Assembly: GCF_001182745.1 (NCBI RefSeq)
Contig: NZ_LN868939.1
Location: 496,001-560,000, forward strand
Reading direction: 5' to 3'
Source: Nocardia farcinica
GTDB taxonomy: Bacteria > Actinomycetota > Actinomycetes > Mycobacteriales > Mycobacteriaceae
DNA length: 64,000 nucleotides
Below the pieces are notes generated by a model that searched no databases, was not told where the DNA came from, and saw nothing but the letters and a program-made list of their open reading frames with translations. Position 1 is the stretch's first letter, and every line of letters starts with the position of its first letter. Of the stretch, positions 15,424 to 23,605 are shown in pieces. The translations under genes were made by a program, and so were the position numbers.

Positions 15424-15508
15424 CGGAGACGGAGGGATTTGAACCCCCGGTCGCTCTCGCGACGCTCGCTTTCAAGGCGAGTGCAATCGGCCGCTCTGCC
15501 ACGTCTCC
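15424..15508 (-). tRNA. tRNA-Ser(UGA)
   Basis: An 85-base class II tRNA: acceptor GGAGACG/CGTCTCC, G discriminator, and a long variable arm containing CGTCGCGAGAGCGACC. The anticodon stem CTCGC/GCGAG holds loop CTTGAAA, anticodon TGA, reading UCA and related serine codons. CCA is not encoded. It is the third serine tRNA in this 12-kb stretch. Confidence 0.95.
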
Positions 15509-15528
15509 AGTGCCCCGATCCTAACCGC

Positions 15529-16023
15529 TCACTCTTCGCGGGCGCCGATGGTGTCGTCGACGCGGGCGAACACCCGGTGGACGGCGGCGAGTTCCTCGGG
15601 GGTGAGCAGGTCGATGAAGTCGCGGCGGACGGCTTCGACGTGGCCGGGGGCGGCCGATTCGAGCTTGCGCATGCCTGCCTCGGTGAGTTCGGCGAGTACG
15701 CCGCGGCCGTCGTCGGGGCAGGATGCGCGGCGGACCAGGCCCTGGGCCTCCATGCGCCGGATCTGGTGGGTGAGCCTGCTGCGGGAGGACAGCACACCGT
15801 CGGCGAGCTCGCTCATGCGCAGGGCGTGCTCGGGCGCCTCCGACAGCAGCACCAGGATCCGGTATTCGGCGAAGCTGAGGTCGCTGTCGCGCAGCAGCTG
15901 CCGGTTGAGGGTGGCCATCAGGCGCTGGTGGCCGTCCATGTAGGCGCGCCAGGCGCGCTGCTCGGCCGGACTCAGCCAGCGCGGCTCGGTGGCGGGCGCG
16001 GCGTCGCTCGGCGGGATGGGCAC
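15529..16023 (-). CDS. MarR-family transcriptional regulator
   Basis: Encodes 164 residues with a winged helix-turn-helix of MarR type: SFAEYRILVLLSEAPEH, then MSELADGVLSSRSRLTHQIR (recognition helix), MEAQGLVRRASCPDDGRGVL (wing), and a C-terminal dimerisation helix. Such dimeric repressors respond to phenolic or oxidant ligands. It is transcribed in the same direction as the flavoenzyme gene at 16072 upstream of it, and a palindrome (16048-16062) lies just before its start, suggesting autoregulation. A TAGAAT hexamer 12 bases before the ATG is a likely -10. Confidence 0.82.
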   Translation of the reverse strand: MPIPPSDAAPATEPRWLSPAEQRAWRAYMDGHQRLMATLNRQLLRDSDLSFAEYRILVLLSEAPEHALRMSELADGVLSSRSRLTHQIRRMEAQGLVRRASCPDDGRGVLAELTEAGMRKLESAAPGHVEAVRRDFIDLLTPEELAAVHRVFARVDDTIGAREE

Positions 16024-16047
16024 GCCGCGATTCTAAAACGGGGTCGA

Positions 16048-16062
16048 ACCAGACCCTCTGGT
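16048..16062. promoter_or_regulatory. palindromic operator candidate before the MarR gene
   Basis: ACCAGA-ccc-TCTGGT is a perfect 6-bp inverted repeat 25 bases upstream of the MarR start and just upstream of a TAGAAT -10-like hexamer. Position and symmetry fit a MarR operator covering the -35 region. Confidence 0.45.
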
Positions 16063-16071
16063 ACGCGCCGG

Positions 16072-17247
16072 TCAGTGCGGCGTGGCGATGAGCGAGCGAT
16101 CCAGCGCCGCCGCGCTCGTGCAGCCGCACAACCCCATCGCCGAGTCGAAGTCGGCCAACAGTAGCCGCAGCGCATGGTGCACGCCCGCGCGCCCCGCGAT
16201 GCCGAGACCGTAGGCGTAGGGGCGGCCGAACAGCACGGCCTTGGCGCCCAGCGCCAGCGCCACGAGCACATCCGAGCCGGTGCGGATGCCGGAGTCGAAG
16301 AGCACGTCGGCGCGGTCACCGATCGCCGAGACCACCGCGGGCAGCGCGTCCAGCGCGGCGATCGAGTTGTCCACCTGACGGCCACCGTGGTTGCTGACCA
16401 CCACGCCGTCGGCGCCCGCGTCGATCACCGCGCGGGCGTCGTCGGGATGCAGGATGCCCTTCACCGCGATCGGCAGGTCGGTCCATTCGCGCAGCCGGGC
16501 GATGTCGGCCGGGCGCAGGGTGTGGTTGCCGAACAGGCCCACCCAGGTGAGGATCGCGATCCGCATGGCGTCCTCGCTCTCCTCCGGCGGCGAGGGCAGC
16601 TTGGCGCGGAACACCGGGTCGGAGAGATAGTTGGCGATGCCCTTGCCGACCAGGAACGGCAGGTGCGCGAGCTCGAGGTCCTGCGGACGCCAGCCGAGGC
16701 TCGGGGTGTCGACGGTGACCATGATCGCCTTCGCGCCTGCCCGCTCGGCGCGCTCGACGAAGGAGCGGGCCAGGTCGTGGTCGGCGGGCCAGTACAGCTG
16801 ATACCACCAGTCCCCCGCGGCGGCGCCGACCTCCTCGATGGTGCTGGAGGAGGCGGTCGAGAGCACCGAGCCGATGCCGAGTTCCTTGGTGACCTCCGCG
16901 ACGGTCACCTCGCCGCCGGGCCGCATGAGTTCGAGCACGCCGATGGGCGCGGTGAGCACCGGCGCGGCGAGCCGGGTGCCGAGCACCTCCGTCGACAGGT
17001 CACGGTTGCCGGGGCCGGTGGCACCGCGCAGCATCCGCGGGACGATCCGGTAACGGTCGAAGGCCGCCCTGTTGGCGGCGGCGGTGCGACCGGAGGATGC
17101 GCTGCCCGCGACGTAGGCGAATTCGGACGCGCCGAGCACCTCGCGGGCGCGCTCCTCCAAACCCTCGGGGGTCATCGGCAATTCGGGGATCCGACCACCC
17201 AGACCGGCCAGGTAGATCTCGTTCTGGAAGTCGATGAAGCTGCTCAC
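16072..17247 (-). CDS. lactate 2-monooxygenase-like FMN alpha-hydroxyacid oxidase
   Basis: Encodes 391 residues of the FMN-dependent alpha-hydroxyacid oxidase barrel. The opening FIDFQNEIYLAGLGG and the segments WWYQLYWPADHDLARSFVERA, VTVDTPSLGWRPQDLELAHL and LPIAVKGILHPDDA resemble mycobacterial lactate 2-monooxygenase (oxidising L-lactate to acetate and CO2) more than plain lactate oxidase. The catalytic histidine and arginine lie in SNHGGRQVDN, and the FMN phosphate site in FDSGIRTGSDVL. The GTG at 17247 is chosen because family N-termini align there. It may be co-transcribed with the MarR gene downstream. Confidence 0.8.
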   Translation of the reverse strand: MSSFIDFQNEIYLAGLGGRIPELPMTPEGLEERAREVLGASEFAYVAGSASSGRTAAANRAAFDRYRIVPRMLRGATGPGNRDLSTEVLGTRLAAPVLTAPIGVLELMRPGGEVTVAEVTKELGIGSVLSTASSSTIEEVGAAAGDWWYQLYWPADHDLARSFVERAERAGAKAIMVTVDTPSLGWRPQDLELAHLPFLVGKGIANYLSDPVFRAKLPSPPEESEDAMRIAILTWVGLFGNHTLRPADIARLREWTDLPIAVKGILHPDDARAVIDAGADGVVVSNHGGRQVDNSIAALDALPAVVSAIGDRADVLFDSGIRTGSDVLVALALGAKAVLFGRPYAYGLGIAGRAGVHHALRLLLADFDSAMGLCGCTSAAALDRSLIATPH

Positions 17248-17364
17248 GCCGGGAACGCTAGTCCCTCGCCCCGGCGCGCGCAGCAACCCGCGCGGAAATG
17301 CGGCTGCCGCACCGCCATCGGGGTACGGGCTGTGCCCGGCGGTGGCGCGGAGCAGTATGGGGGC

Positions 17365-18369
17365 ATGCGTGCGATCGAACTGAACGGATTCGGTGGACCC
17401 GAGGTGCTGGTGTGGGGCAAGGCGGCCGATCCCGTGCCCGGCCACGGCGAAGTGCTGATCGACGTGGTCGCGGCCGGGGTGAACCGCGCCGACCTGCTGC
17501 AACGGCAGGGCAACTACCCACCGCCCGCGGGTGCGAGCGACATCCTCGGCCTGGAGTGCTCCGGCGTCGTCGCCGAGGTGGGCGAGGGTGTGCGCGAGTG
17601 GCAGGTGGGCGACCGGGTGTGCGCGCTGCTCTCCGGCGGCGGTTACGCCGAACGCGTGGTGGTGCCCGCCACCCAGGTGCTGCCGGTGCCCGACGGGATG
17701 GACCTGGCCGCGGCGGCCGGCCTGCCCGAGGTCGCGGCGACGGTGTGGTCGAACCTGGTGATGACGGCCGGTCTGCACGCCGGGCAACTGGTGCTGATCC
17801 ACGGTGGCGGCAGCGGCATCGGCACCCACGCCATCCAGGTCGCGCGGCAGCGCGGCGCGCGGGTGGCGGTGACGGCGGGATCGGCCGAGAAGCTGGAGCG
17901 CTGCCGCGAACTGGGCGCGGACGTGCTGATCAACTACCGGGAACAGGATTTCGTCGAGGTGGTGCGCGCGCAGGAATCGGGTGCGGGCGCGGCCGGCGCC
18001 GACATCATCCTCGACAACATGGGCGCGGCCTACCTCACGCGCAACGTCGCCGCCCTCGCGCCGCACGGACACCTGGTGATCATCGGGATGCAGGGCGGGG
18101 TCAGAGGCGAACTGAACGTCGGTGCGCTGCTGGGCAAATGGGGCAGTGTGCATGCCACCAACGTGCGCAACCGGCCCGCCACCGGCACCGGCAGCAAGGC
18201 GGAGATCATCGCCGAGGTGCGCAGGCACCTGTGGCCGCTGGTGGCCGACGGCGCGGTGGTGCCGGTGATCCACGCCGAATTCGACATCGCCGACGCCGCG
18301 CAAGCGCATCGCGTGCTGGATTCCTCGCGGGCCTTCGGCAAGGTGGTGCTGCGCGTGCGCGAGGAGTGA
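17365..18369 (+). CDS. NAD(P)H-quinone oxidoreductase (zinc-less MDR superfamily)
   Basis: Encodes 334 residues. It has the groES-like N-terminal domain (VVAAGVNRADLLQRQGNYPP), the substrate-loop motif GLECSGVVAEVGEGV, and the Rossmann half with LIHGGGSGIGTHAIQVARQR binding NADPH. No zinc ligands are seen, as expected for the PIG3/quinone oxidoreductase branch. It reduces quinones or enones in the cytosol. It corresponds in position and type to Rv3777 and is convergent with the class V gene 10 bp away, the same pairing as Rv3777/Rv3778c. Confidence 0.82.
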   Translation: MRAIELNGFGGPEVLVWGKAADPVPGHGEVLIDVVAAGVNRADLLQRQGNYPPPAGASDILGLECSGVVAEVGEGVREWQVGDRVCALLSGGGYAERVVVPATQVLPVPDGMDLAAAAGLPEVAATVWSNLVMTAGLHAGQLVLIHGGGSGIGTHAIQVARQRGARVAVTAGSAEKLERCRELGADVLINYREQDFVEVVRAQESGAGAAGADIILDNMGAAYLTRNVAALAPHGHLVIIGMQGGVRGELNVGALLGKWGSVHATNVRNRPATGTGSKAEIIAEVRRHLWPLVADGAVVPVIHAEFDIADAAQAHRVLDSSRAFGKVVLRVREE

Positions 18370-18379
18370 GCCGCCCGGC

Positions 18380-19582
18380 TCAGTCCAGCGCGGCCAGGGC
18401 GCGGCCGAGCTGATCGATCTCGAACCGCGTCGTGTAGGGCGCGAGGCCGACGGTCACCGCACCGCCCTCGTCGTTGACGCCGAGCGCGTCGAGCAGGCGG
18501 CTGCCGCCGTGCACGCCGCTGAGCGTGCTGATGCGGGCGTCGGCCAGGGTGGCGGCGACCTTCTCCGCCTGCATCCCCGCGATCGTGAAGCTGACCGTCG
18601 GGATGCGGGTGGAGGCCCGCCCGATCACGGTCAGATTCGGGATCTTGTCGAGGGTGTCCATCAGGTGCTCGAACAGCTGGTCGTGATAGTCCTGCAGCGA
18701 GGTGATGGAGATCTCCAAGCGCTCGCGGCGGGTGCCCCTGGCCCGGTCGTCGAGTCCGGCGAGGAAGTCGATGGAGCTGGTGAGCCCGGCCAGCAGCGCG
18801 TACTGGTGGCCGCCGACCTCGAGGCGTTCGGCGCCCTTGGCGTAGGGATTCAGCGACATCGAAGGGATCCGGTCGAGGAAGGCCGGGTCGCGGAAGACCA
18901 GCGCGCCGATCTGCGGGCCGCCCCAGGCCGGGGCGCTGAGCGCGACCACGTCGGCGTTGAGTTCGTCGATGTCGATGAGCGCGTACGGCGCGGCGCCGAA
19001 CGCGTCGGCCACCAACAGCCCGCCGACCTCGTGCACGCGGTCGGCGGCGACCCGCACCGCGGGCGCGGAGCCCACGATCGGCGAGGCGGCGGTCAGGGCG
19101 ACCAACCGGGCGGTGGGGCCGATCAGTTCCTCGAACTGCCACGACGGCATCTCGCAGGTCTCGATCTCCACCTCCGCCCAGCGCACATGCGCGCCGTAGC
19201 GGTTGGCGATGCGCAGCCACGGCGCGACGTTGGCCTCGTCGTCCAGCCGCGACAGCACGATCCCGGTGCCGAGGCCGAGCCGCGAGCTGAGCGACTCGGC
19301 GAGCCAGGCAAGCAGCACCGCCCGGTCGGGGCCGAGGACGACACCGGCCGGATCGCCGCCGACCAGGTCGGCGACCGCCTCGCGGGCGGCATCGAGGATG
19401 GCGGCGCTGCGGCGCGCGGCGTTGTTGCGGCCGAGATGGGAGAACGACGCGGTGCGGAAGCCGGTCGACACGGCGCGCGAGACCACGTCCGGGACGAGCA
19501 TCCCCGCTTGTGGATCGAGATGGATCCAGCCGTCGCCCAGGGACGGTATCAGGCCCCGAACCCTCGCGACGTCGTAAGTCAT
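18380..19582 (-). CDS. class V aminotransferase-fold protein lacking the PLP lysine
   Basis: Encodes 400 residues similar to the cysteine desulfurase-like group (Rv3778c). Fold landmarks include WIHLDPQAGMLVPDVVS at the N-terminus and LLVADAFGAAPYALIDID with the PLP-ring aspartate. In true family enzymes the next motif is a serine-glycine-histidine-lysine segment whose lysine binds PLP; here it reads VVALSAPAWGGPQIGALVF, with alanine in place of lysine. The protein is therefore probably not an ordinary transaminase or desulfurase. The ATG at 19582 starts at the fold. Confidence 0.78.
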   Translation of the reverse strand: MTYDVARVRGLIPSLGDGWIHLDPQAGMLVPDVVSRAVSTGFRTASFSHLGRNNAARRSAAILDAAREAVADLVGGDPAGVVLGPDRAVLLAWLAESLSSRLGLGTGIVLSRLDDEANVAPWLRIANRYGAHVRWAEVEIETCEMPSWQFEELIGPTARLVALTAASPIVGSAPAVRVAADRVHEVGGLLVADAFGAAPYALIDIDELNADVVALSAPAWGGPQIGALVFRDPAFLDRIPSMSLNPYAKGAERLEVGGHQYALLAGLTSSIDFLAGLDDRARGTRRERLEISITSLQDYHDQLFEHLMDTLDKIPNLTVIGRASTRIPTVSFTIAGMQAEKVAATLADARISTLSGVHGGSRLLDALGVNDEGGAVTVGLAPYTTRFEIDQLGRALAALD

Positions 19583-19723
19583 ATCGGCCACTCTAAGGGC
19601 AGGGGCCGGGGCCGCGTAACCGTGTTCCCGACCGGCACGGCTCGGATCAGGCGGGCGGCACCGCGCGCTGTCCGGGCGCGGTCGTGCACCGACCGGCCGG
19701 AACGGGGCGACCCGGGAATCAGC

Positions 19724-19774
19724 ATGGCAACCGACTTTCAGCAAATCCGAACCACACGGACCCGAACAGGATAA
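19724..19774 (+). CDS. possible 16-residue leader peptide upstream of bpa
   Basis: ATG at 19724 opens a frame for MATDFQQIRTTRTRTG ending at TAA. It is notably less GC-rich than its surroundings and is followed by a GGCCGC/GCGGCC inverted repeat. It may be a leader peptide or chance. The remainder of the 19583-19865 gap shows no gene. Confidence 0.2.
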   Translation: MATDFQQIRTTRTRTG

Positions 19775-19865
19775 TCGGCCGCCGCCGGCCCCGGCAGCGG
19801 CCTGGCGAACCTCCGGCGCGCACCCGCGCACGCGGGAGGTTTAGCGCGTCCGGCGACAACACGAC

Positions 19866-20480
19866 ATGATGGGGGTCATGACGCATTCGGAGGAGACACC
19901 CGATTCCATCGTCGTGGTCGGCCCCGACGGGCGGCCGCTGGTCGTCCCGGCCGAGGCGGGCAACCACCGCACCGCACCGGCGGACGCCGAGGACGCGGCG
20001 AAGGGCGAGGCCGACGAGCGCGAGGAACAGGGCGAATCGCTGGCCGACATGGTCGAGCAGCCCGCCAAGGTGATGCGCATCGGGACCATGATCAAGCAGC
20101 TGCTCGAGGAGGTGCGCGCCGCTCCCCTCGACGACGCCAGCCGCAGCAGGCTCAAGGAGATCCACCGCTCCTCGGTGCGCGAGCTCGAACAGGGCCTCGC
20201 CCCCGAACTGCGCGCCGAGCTCGAGCGGCTGACCTTGCCGTTCACCGACGAGGCGGTGCCCTCGGACGCCGAGCTGCGGGTGGCCCAGGCCCAGCTGGTC
20301 GGCTGGCTGGAAGGGCTGTTCCACGGCATCCAGACCGCGCTGTTCGCCCAGCAGATGGCCGCGCGGGCCCAGCTCGAGCAGATGCGTCAAGGCGCCCTGC
20401 CCGCGGGTGTGCAGATCGCCGATCCGCGGGTGGCCCGCGGCGACCAGCACCACACGGGCGGCTCCGGCCAGTACCTGTGA
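19866..20480 (+). CDS. bpa: bacterial proteasome activator Bpa (PafE)
   Basis: Encodes up to 204 residues and ends in Gly-Gln-Tyr-Leu, the C-terminal motif by which Bpa docks onto the 20S proteasome ring and opens its gate without ATP. The body is a helical bundle (SLADMVEQPAKVMRIGTMIK, then LTLPFTDEAVPSDAELRVA and GWLEGLFHGIQTALFAQQMA) as in Rv3780. Bpa rings feed unfolded proteins such as HspR to the proteasome. Initiation could be at 19866 or at the ATG at 19878. The location before the wzm/wzt galactan-export genes is the same as in mycobacteria; proteasome genes themselves are not in the window. Confidence 0.9.
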   Translation: MMGVMTHSEETPDSIVVVGPDGRPLVVPAEAGNHRTAPADAEDAAKGEADEREEQGESLADMVEQPAKVMRIGTMIKQLLEEVRAAPLDDASRSRLKEIHRSSVRELEQGLAPELRAELERLTLPFTDEAVPSDAELRVAQAQLVGWLEGLFHGIQTALFAQQMAARAQLEQMRQGALPAGVQIADPRVARGDQHHTGGSGQYL

Positions 20481-20551
20481 CCCGGTGGAACCGGGAAAAT
20501 CGGCCCGGTCGGTGATGGACCAATCGGGCCGCGGCGCAGGGCGCGGGGGTA

Positions 20552-21565
20552 GTGTCGTGCACCGTGCCCGCCGCTGCTGCTCGTCCCGACTCCGAAGTGA
20601 GCTCGGTGCGTCCTGAAGAGAGCCAAGTGCAATCAGAGGAGAGCTCGGTGCGTTCTGCCGAGGAGACTCCGGTGAACACCGCCGTGTCGACGGCGCCCGC
20701 CGACGAGGTCGAGACCACCCACGTGCCATCGGAGCCCATCGTGTCCGATTCACAGACCTTCCGACGCGCCTTCCGCGACATGCGCGACGGGTTCGGGCAG
20801 CGGGAACTATGGCTCTCGCTCGGCTGGCAGGACATCAAGCAGCGCTATCGCCGCTCGGTGCTCGGCCCGTTCTGGATCACCATCGCCACCGGCGTGCAGG
20901 CCGCGGCCATGGGCATCCTCTACGCGACACTGCTCGGCCAGCCGCTGCGCGAATACCTGCCCTATGTGACCGTCGGCCTCATCGTCTGGAACGTCATCTC
21001 CGCCAGCATCCTCGAGGGCTCCGACGTGTTCATCGCCAACGAGGGCCTGATCAAACAGCTGCCCTCGGCGCTGAGCGTGCACGTCTACCGGCTGGTCTGG
21101 CGGCAGATGCTGTTCTTCGCCCACAACCTGGTGATCTATCTGGTGCTGCTGGCCGCGTTCGGGGTGTGGGAGAACCTGGGCTGGTCCAGTCTGCTCGCGC
21201 TGCCCGCGATCGGGCTGATCTTCCTCAACTCCATGTGGGTGTCGATCGTGTTCGGCATCTTCAGCACCCGTTACCGCGACATCGCCCCGATCCTGGGCAG
21301 CATGACGCTGATGCTGTTCGTGCTGACGCCGGTGATGTGGACCACCAAGACGCTCGAGGATCAGATCGGCACCGGCAGCGAACGCGCCCGGCTGGTGGAG
21401 ATCATCCCCACCTTCCACTACCTCGAGATCGTGCGCGCACCGCTGCTGGGCGAACCGCAGGCGCTGCGGCACTGGGTGATCGTCGGGGCGATCACCGTGG
21501 TGGGCTGGATCGTCGCGGTGTTCGCCATGAAGCAATACCGTTCCCGCGTGCCGTACTGGGTATAG
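20552..21565 (+). CDS. wzm: galactan ABC exporter permease Wzm
   Basis: Encodes up to 337 residues. The first ~70 residues are a low-complexity, Ser/Glu-rich cytoplasmic tail with repeats (SSVRPEE, SSVRSAEE); the rest is an ABC-2 permease with about six membrane spans (QRYRRSVLGPFWITIATGVQ, GLIVWNVISASILEGSDVFI, LIFLNSMWVSIVFGIFSTRY). It exports lipid-linked galactan across the plasma membrane with Wzt, as Rv3783 does with Rv3781. The start is uncertain: GTG 20552 opens the frame but several later GTGs are possible. Wzt follows after 9 bp. Confidence 0.87.
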   Translation: MSCTVPAAAARPDSEVSSVRPEESQVQSEESSVRSAEETPVNTAVSTAPADEVETTHVPSEPIVSDSQTFRRAFRDMRDGFGQRELWLSLGWQDIKQRYRRSVLGPFWITIATGVQAAAMGILYATLLGQPLREYLPYVTVGLIVWNVISASILEGSDVFIANEGLIKQLPSALSVHVYRLVWRQMLFFAHNLVIYLVLLAAFGVWENLGWSSLLALPAIGLIFLNSMWVSIVFGIFSTRYRDIAPILGSMTLMLFVLTPVMWTTKTLEDQIGTGSERARLVEIIPTFHYLEIVRAPLLGEPQALRHWVIVGAITVVGWIVAVFAMKQYRSRVPYWV

Positions 21566-21574
21566 GAGCCGCAC

Positions 21575-22426
21575 ATGAGCCGTGTGAGTATCGATACCCA
21601 CCAGGCGTGGGTGGAGTTCCCGATCTTCGACGCCAAGTCGCGCTCGCTGAAGAAGGCGTTCCTCGGCAAGGCGGGCGGGGCGATCGGGCGCAATCAGTCC
21701 GACGTGGTCGTGGTCGAGGCGCTGCGCGACATCAATCTGTCGTTGCGGGAAGGCGATCGGATCGGGCTGGTCGGCCACAACGGCGCGGGCAAGTCGACGC
21801 TGCTGCGCCTGCTGTCGGGGATCTACGAACCCTCGCGCGGCAGCGCGCGCATCCGCGGCCGGGTCGCGCCGGTATTCGACCTCGGCGTCGGCATGGACCC
21901 GGAGATCTCCGGCTACGAGAACATCATCATCCGCGGGTTGTTCCTAGGGCAGACCCGCAAGCAGATGATGTCGAAGATCGACGAGATCGCCGACTTCACC
22001 GAACTCGGTGAATACCTGCACATGCCGTTGCGCACCTACTCCACCGGCATGCGGGTGCGCCTGGCGATGGGCGTGGTCACCTCCATCGACCCGGAGATCC
22101 TGTTGCTCGACGAGGGCATCGGCGCGGTCGACGCGGAATTCATGAAGAAGGCCCGGCTGCGCCTGCAGGAATTGGTGGCGCGGTCTGGCATCCTGGTGTT
22201 CGCGAGCCATTCCAACGAATTCCTGGCCCAGCTCTGCGATTCCGCGCTGTGGATCGATCACGGCCAGATCCGGTTGCGCGGCGGCATCGAGGAAGTGGTG
22301 CGCGCCTACGAAGGGCCCGACGCGGGCAATCACGTGGCCACGGTGCTGCGGGAGATGGCTGCCGAGCGGGCGGGCCGCGCGGAGGGATCCGCGGACGAGA
22401 GAGAACTGGAGCAGAACGCAACATGA
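21575..22426 (+). CDS. wzt: galactan ABC exporter ATPase Wzt
   Basis: Encodes 283 residues. The Walker A motif GHNGAGKST is at 68-76, the signature loop reads YSTGMRVRLAMGV, and Walker B is ILLLDEGIGAVD, followed by FASHSNEF with the H-loop. The N-terminal AWVEFPIFDAKSRSLKK extension is characteristic of the polysaccharide exporters of this class. There is no C-terminal carbohydrate-binding domain. It energises Wzm for flipping the completed galactan chain. Its stop overlaps the glfT1 start (ATGA), giving a tightly coupled wzm-wzt-glfT1 operon as in Rv3781-Rv3783. Confidence 0.9.
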   Translation: MSRVSIDTHQAWVEFPIFDAKSRSLKKAFLGKAGGAIGRNQSDVVVVEALRDINLSLREGDRIGLVGHNGAGKSTLLRLLSGIYEPSRGSARIRGRVAPVFDLGVGMDPEISGYENIIIRGLFLGQTRKQMMSKIDEIADFTELGEYLHMPLRTYSTGMRVRLAMGVVTSIDPEILLLDEGIGAVDAEFMKKARLRLQELVARSGILVFASHSNEFLAQLCDSALWIDHGQIRLRGGIEEVVRAYEGPDAGNHVATVLREMAAERAGRAEGSADERELEQNAT

Positions 22427-23370
22427 GCGGTCAGGGGCCGGAAGAAACGCGCGAGCGTCCCGAGCCGGCGGGCACCGGTCCCGATGCCAGGATCGTCGCG
22501 GTGGTGGTCACCCACAAGCGGCGGGAGCTGCTCGCCGAATCGCTGAAGGTGCTGACCTCGCAGTCCCGGCCGATCGACCACCTCATCGTGGTGGACAACG
22601 GCAACGAGGCCGAGGTCGCCGAACTGGTGGACCAGCAGCCGGTGGAGACCACCTACCTGGGCTCGGCGCACAACCTCGGTGGGGCGGGCGGTTTCGCGCT
22701 CGGCATCCTGCACGCGTTGACGATCGGGGCGGACTGGGTGTGGCTGGCCGACGACGACGGCCGCCCGGAGGGCCCCGACGTGCTGTCGACCCTGCTCGAC
22801 TGCGCTGCCCGGCACGGGTTGGCCGAGGTCTCGCCGGTGGTGTGCGACATCGACGAGCCGGACCGGCTGGCTTTCCCGCTGCGCCGCGGAGTGGTGTGGC
22901 GGCGGTTGCGCTCCGAACTCGGCGAGGAGGATTTCCTGCCCGGGATCGCCTCGCTGTTCAACGGAGCGCTGATCTCCGCGGCGGCGGTGGACGTGATCGG
23001 CGTGCCCGACCTGCGCCTGTTCGTACGCGGCGACGAGGTGGAGGTACACCGGCGCCTGGTGCGTTCCGGCCTGCCGTTCGGCACCTGCCTGCAGACGGCG
23101 TACCTGCATCCCAACGGCGCCGCCGAGTTCAAACCGATCCTGGGCGGGCGGATGCACACCCAGTACCCGGACGACCCGGTCAAGCGCTACTTCACCTATC
23201 GCAACCGCGGCTACCTGATGGCGCAGCCGGGCATGCGGAAGCTGTTGCCGCAGGAGTGGATTCGCTTCTCCTGGTTCTTCCTGGTGACCCGGCGGGATCC
23301 GGCGGGCCTGCGCGAGTGGTTCCATCTGCGCTCGCTGGGCAGGCACGAGCAGTTCGGCAAGCCGGACTGA
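22423..23370 (+). CDS. glfT1: galactofuranosyltransferase GlfT1
   Basis: Encodes 315 residues of the GT2 family with a GT-A fold: IVAVVVTHKRRELLAESL, the nucleotide-binding loop VVDNGNEAEV, NLGGAGGFALG, the metal-binding DDD motif in WLADDDGRPEG, and a late LFVRGDEVEVHRR base region. GlfT1 adds the first two galactofuranose residues to the rhamnose of the decaprenyl-diphosphate GlcNAc-Rha linker at the inner membrane face. It matches Rv3782 in type and place. Its product is extended by GlfT2 (25669-27600). Confidence 0.9.
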   Translation: MSGQGPEETRERPEPAGTGPDARIVAVVVTHKRRELLAESLKVLTSQSRPIDHLIVVDNGNEAEVAELVDQQPVETTYLGSAHNLGGAGGFALGILHALTIGADWVWLADDDGRPEGPDVLSTLLDCAARHGLAEVSPVVCDIDEPDRLAFPLRRGVVWRRLRSELGEEDFLPGIASLFNGALISAAAVDVIGVPDLRLFVRGDEVEVHRRLVRSGLPFGTCLQTAYLHPNGAAEFKPILGGRMHTQYPDDPVKRYFTYRNRGYLMAQPGMRKLLPQEWIRFSWFFLVTRRDPAGLREWFHLRSLGRHEQFGKPD

Positions 23371-23480
23371 GGCGATCGGTCGCCGGGGAGAAGTCGCCGG
23401 GAAAATACGTTGCGGGCCGGGTCGGCCGCGTGCGAGAGTGTTCGGGTCACCAGCGAGATGTGGATGAGGAGGTGGAGCGC

Positions 23481-23561
23481 GTGACGGTCGTCCGGATTGC
23501 CGGGCGGCGGGCCGTGTCGGCCGCTGCCATGCCGTTCTCCCCCTCGAACTCCCCTCGCTGA
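23481..23561 (+). CDS. possible 26-residue upstream ORF of rsgA
   Basis: A GTG at 23481 follows a near-perfect AGGAGGTG ribosome binding site and encodes 26 residues (VTVVRIAGRRAVSAAAMPFS, ending in SNSPR) to TGA 23559-23561. A short hairpin begins at the stop codon and rsgA starts 44 bases later. The strong ribosome binding site and position suggest a translated leader that could control rsgA. No family recognised. Confidence 0.4.
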   Translation: MTVVRIAGRRAVSAAAMPFSPSNSPR

Positions 23562-23576
23562 ACCCGCCGTCGGGTT
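23561..23576 (+). promoter_or_regulatory. hairpin between the upstream ORF and rsgA
   Basis: AACCCG-CCGT-CGGGTT is a perfect 6-bp stem starting at the last base of the upstream ORF stop codon. There is no T-run, so it is not an intrinsic terminator; it could modulate ribosome access. Confidence 0.35.
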
Positions 23577-23605
23577 CGGCGCCCGACGAATGGATTCTTC
23601 CCATC

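Noticed and set aside
14218..16164. 648-residue plus-strand open frame
   Set aside because: It is antisense to nicT, tRNA-Ser(UGA) and the MarR gene, all with clear motifs. It is a GC-driven shadow with His/Glu/Gly-rich nonsense sequence.
20570..20700. separate small gene upstream of wzm
   Set aside because: The repeated GTG-containing segment is in frame with wzm and reads as its low-complexity N-terminal tail; a separate product is not needed.
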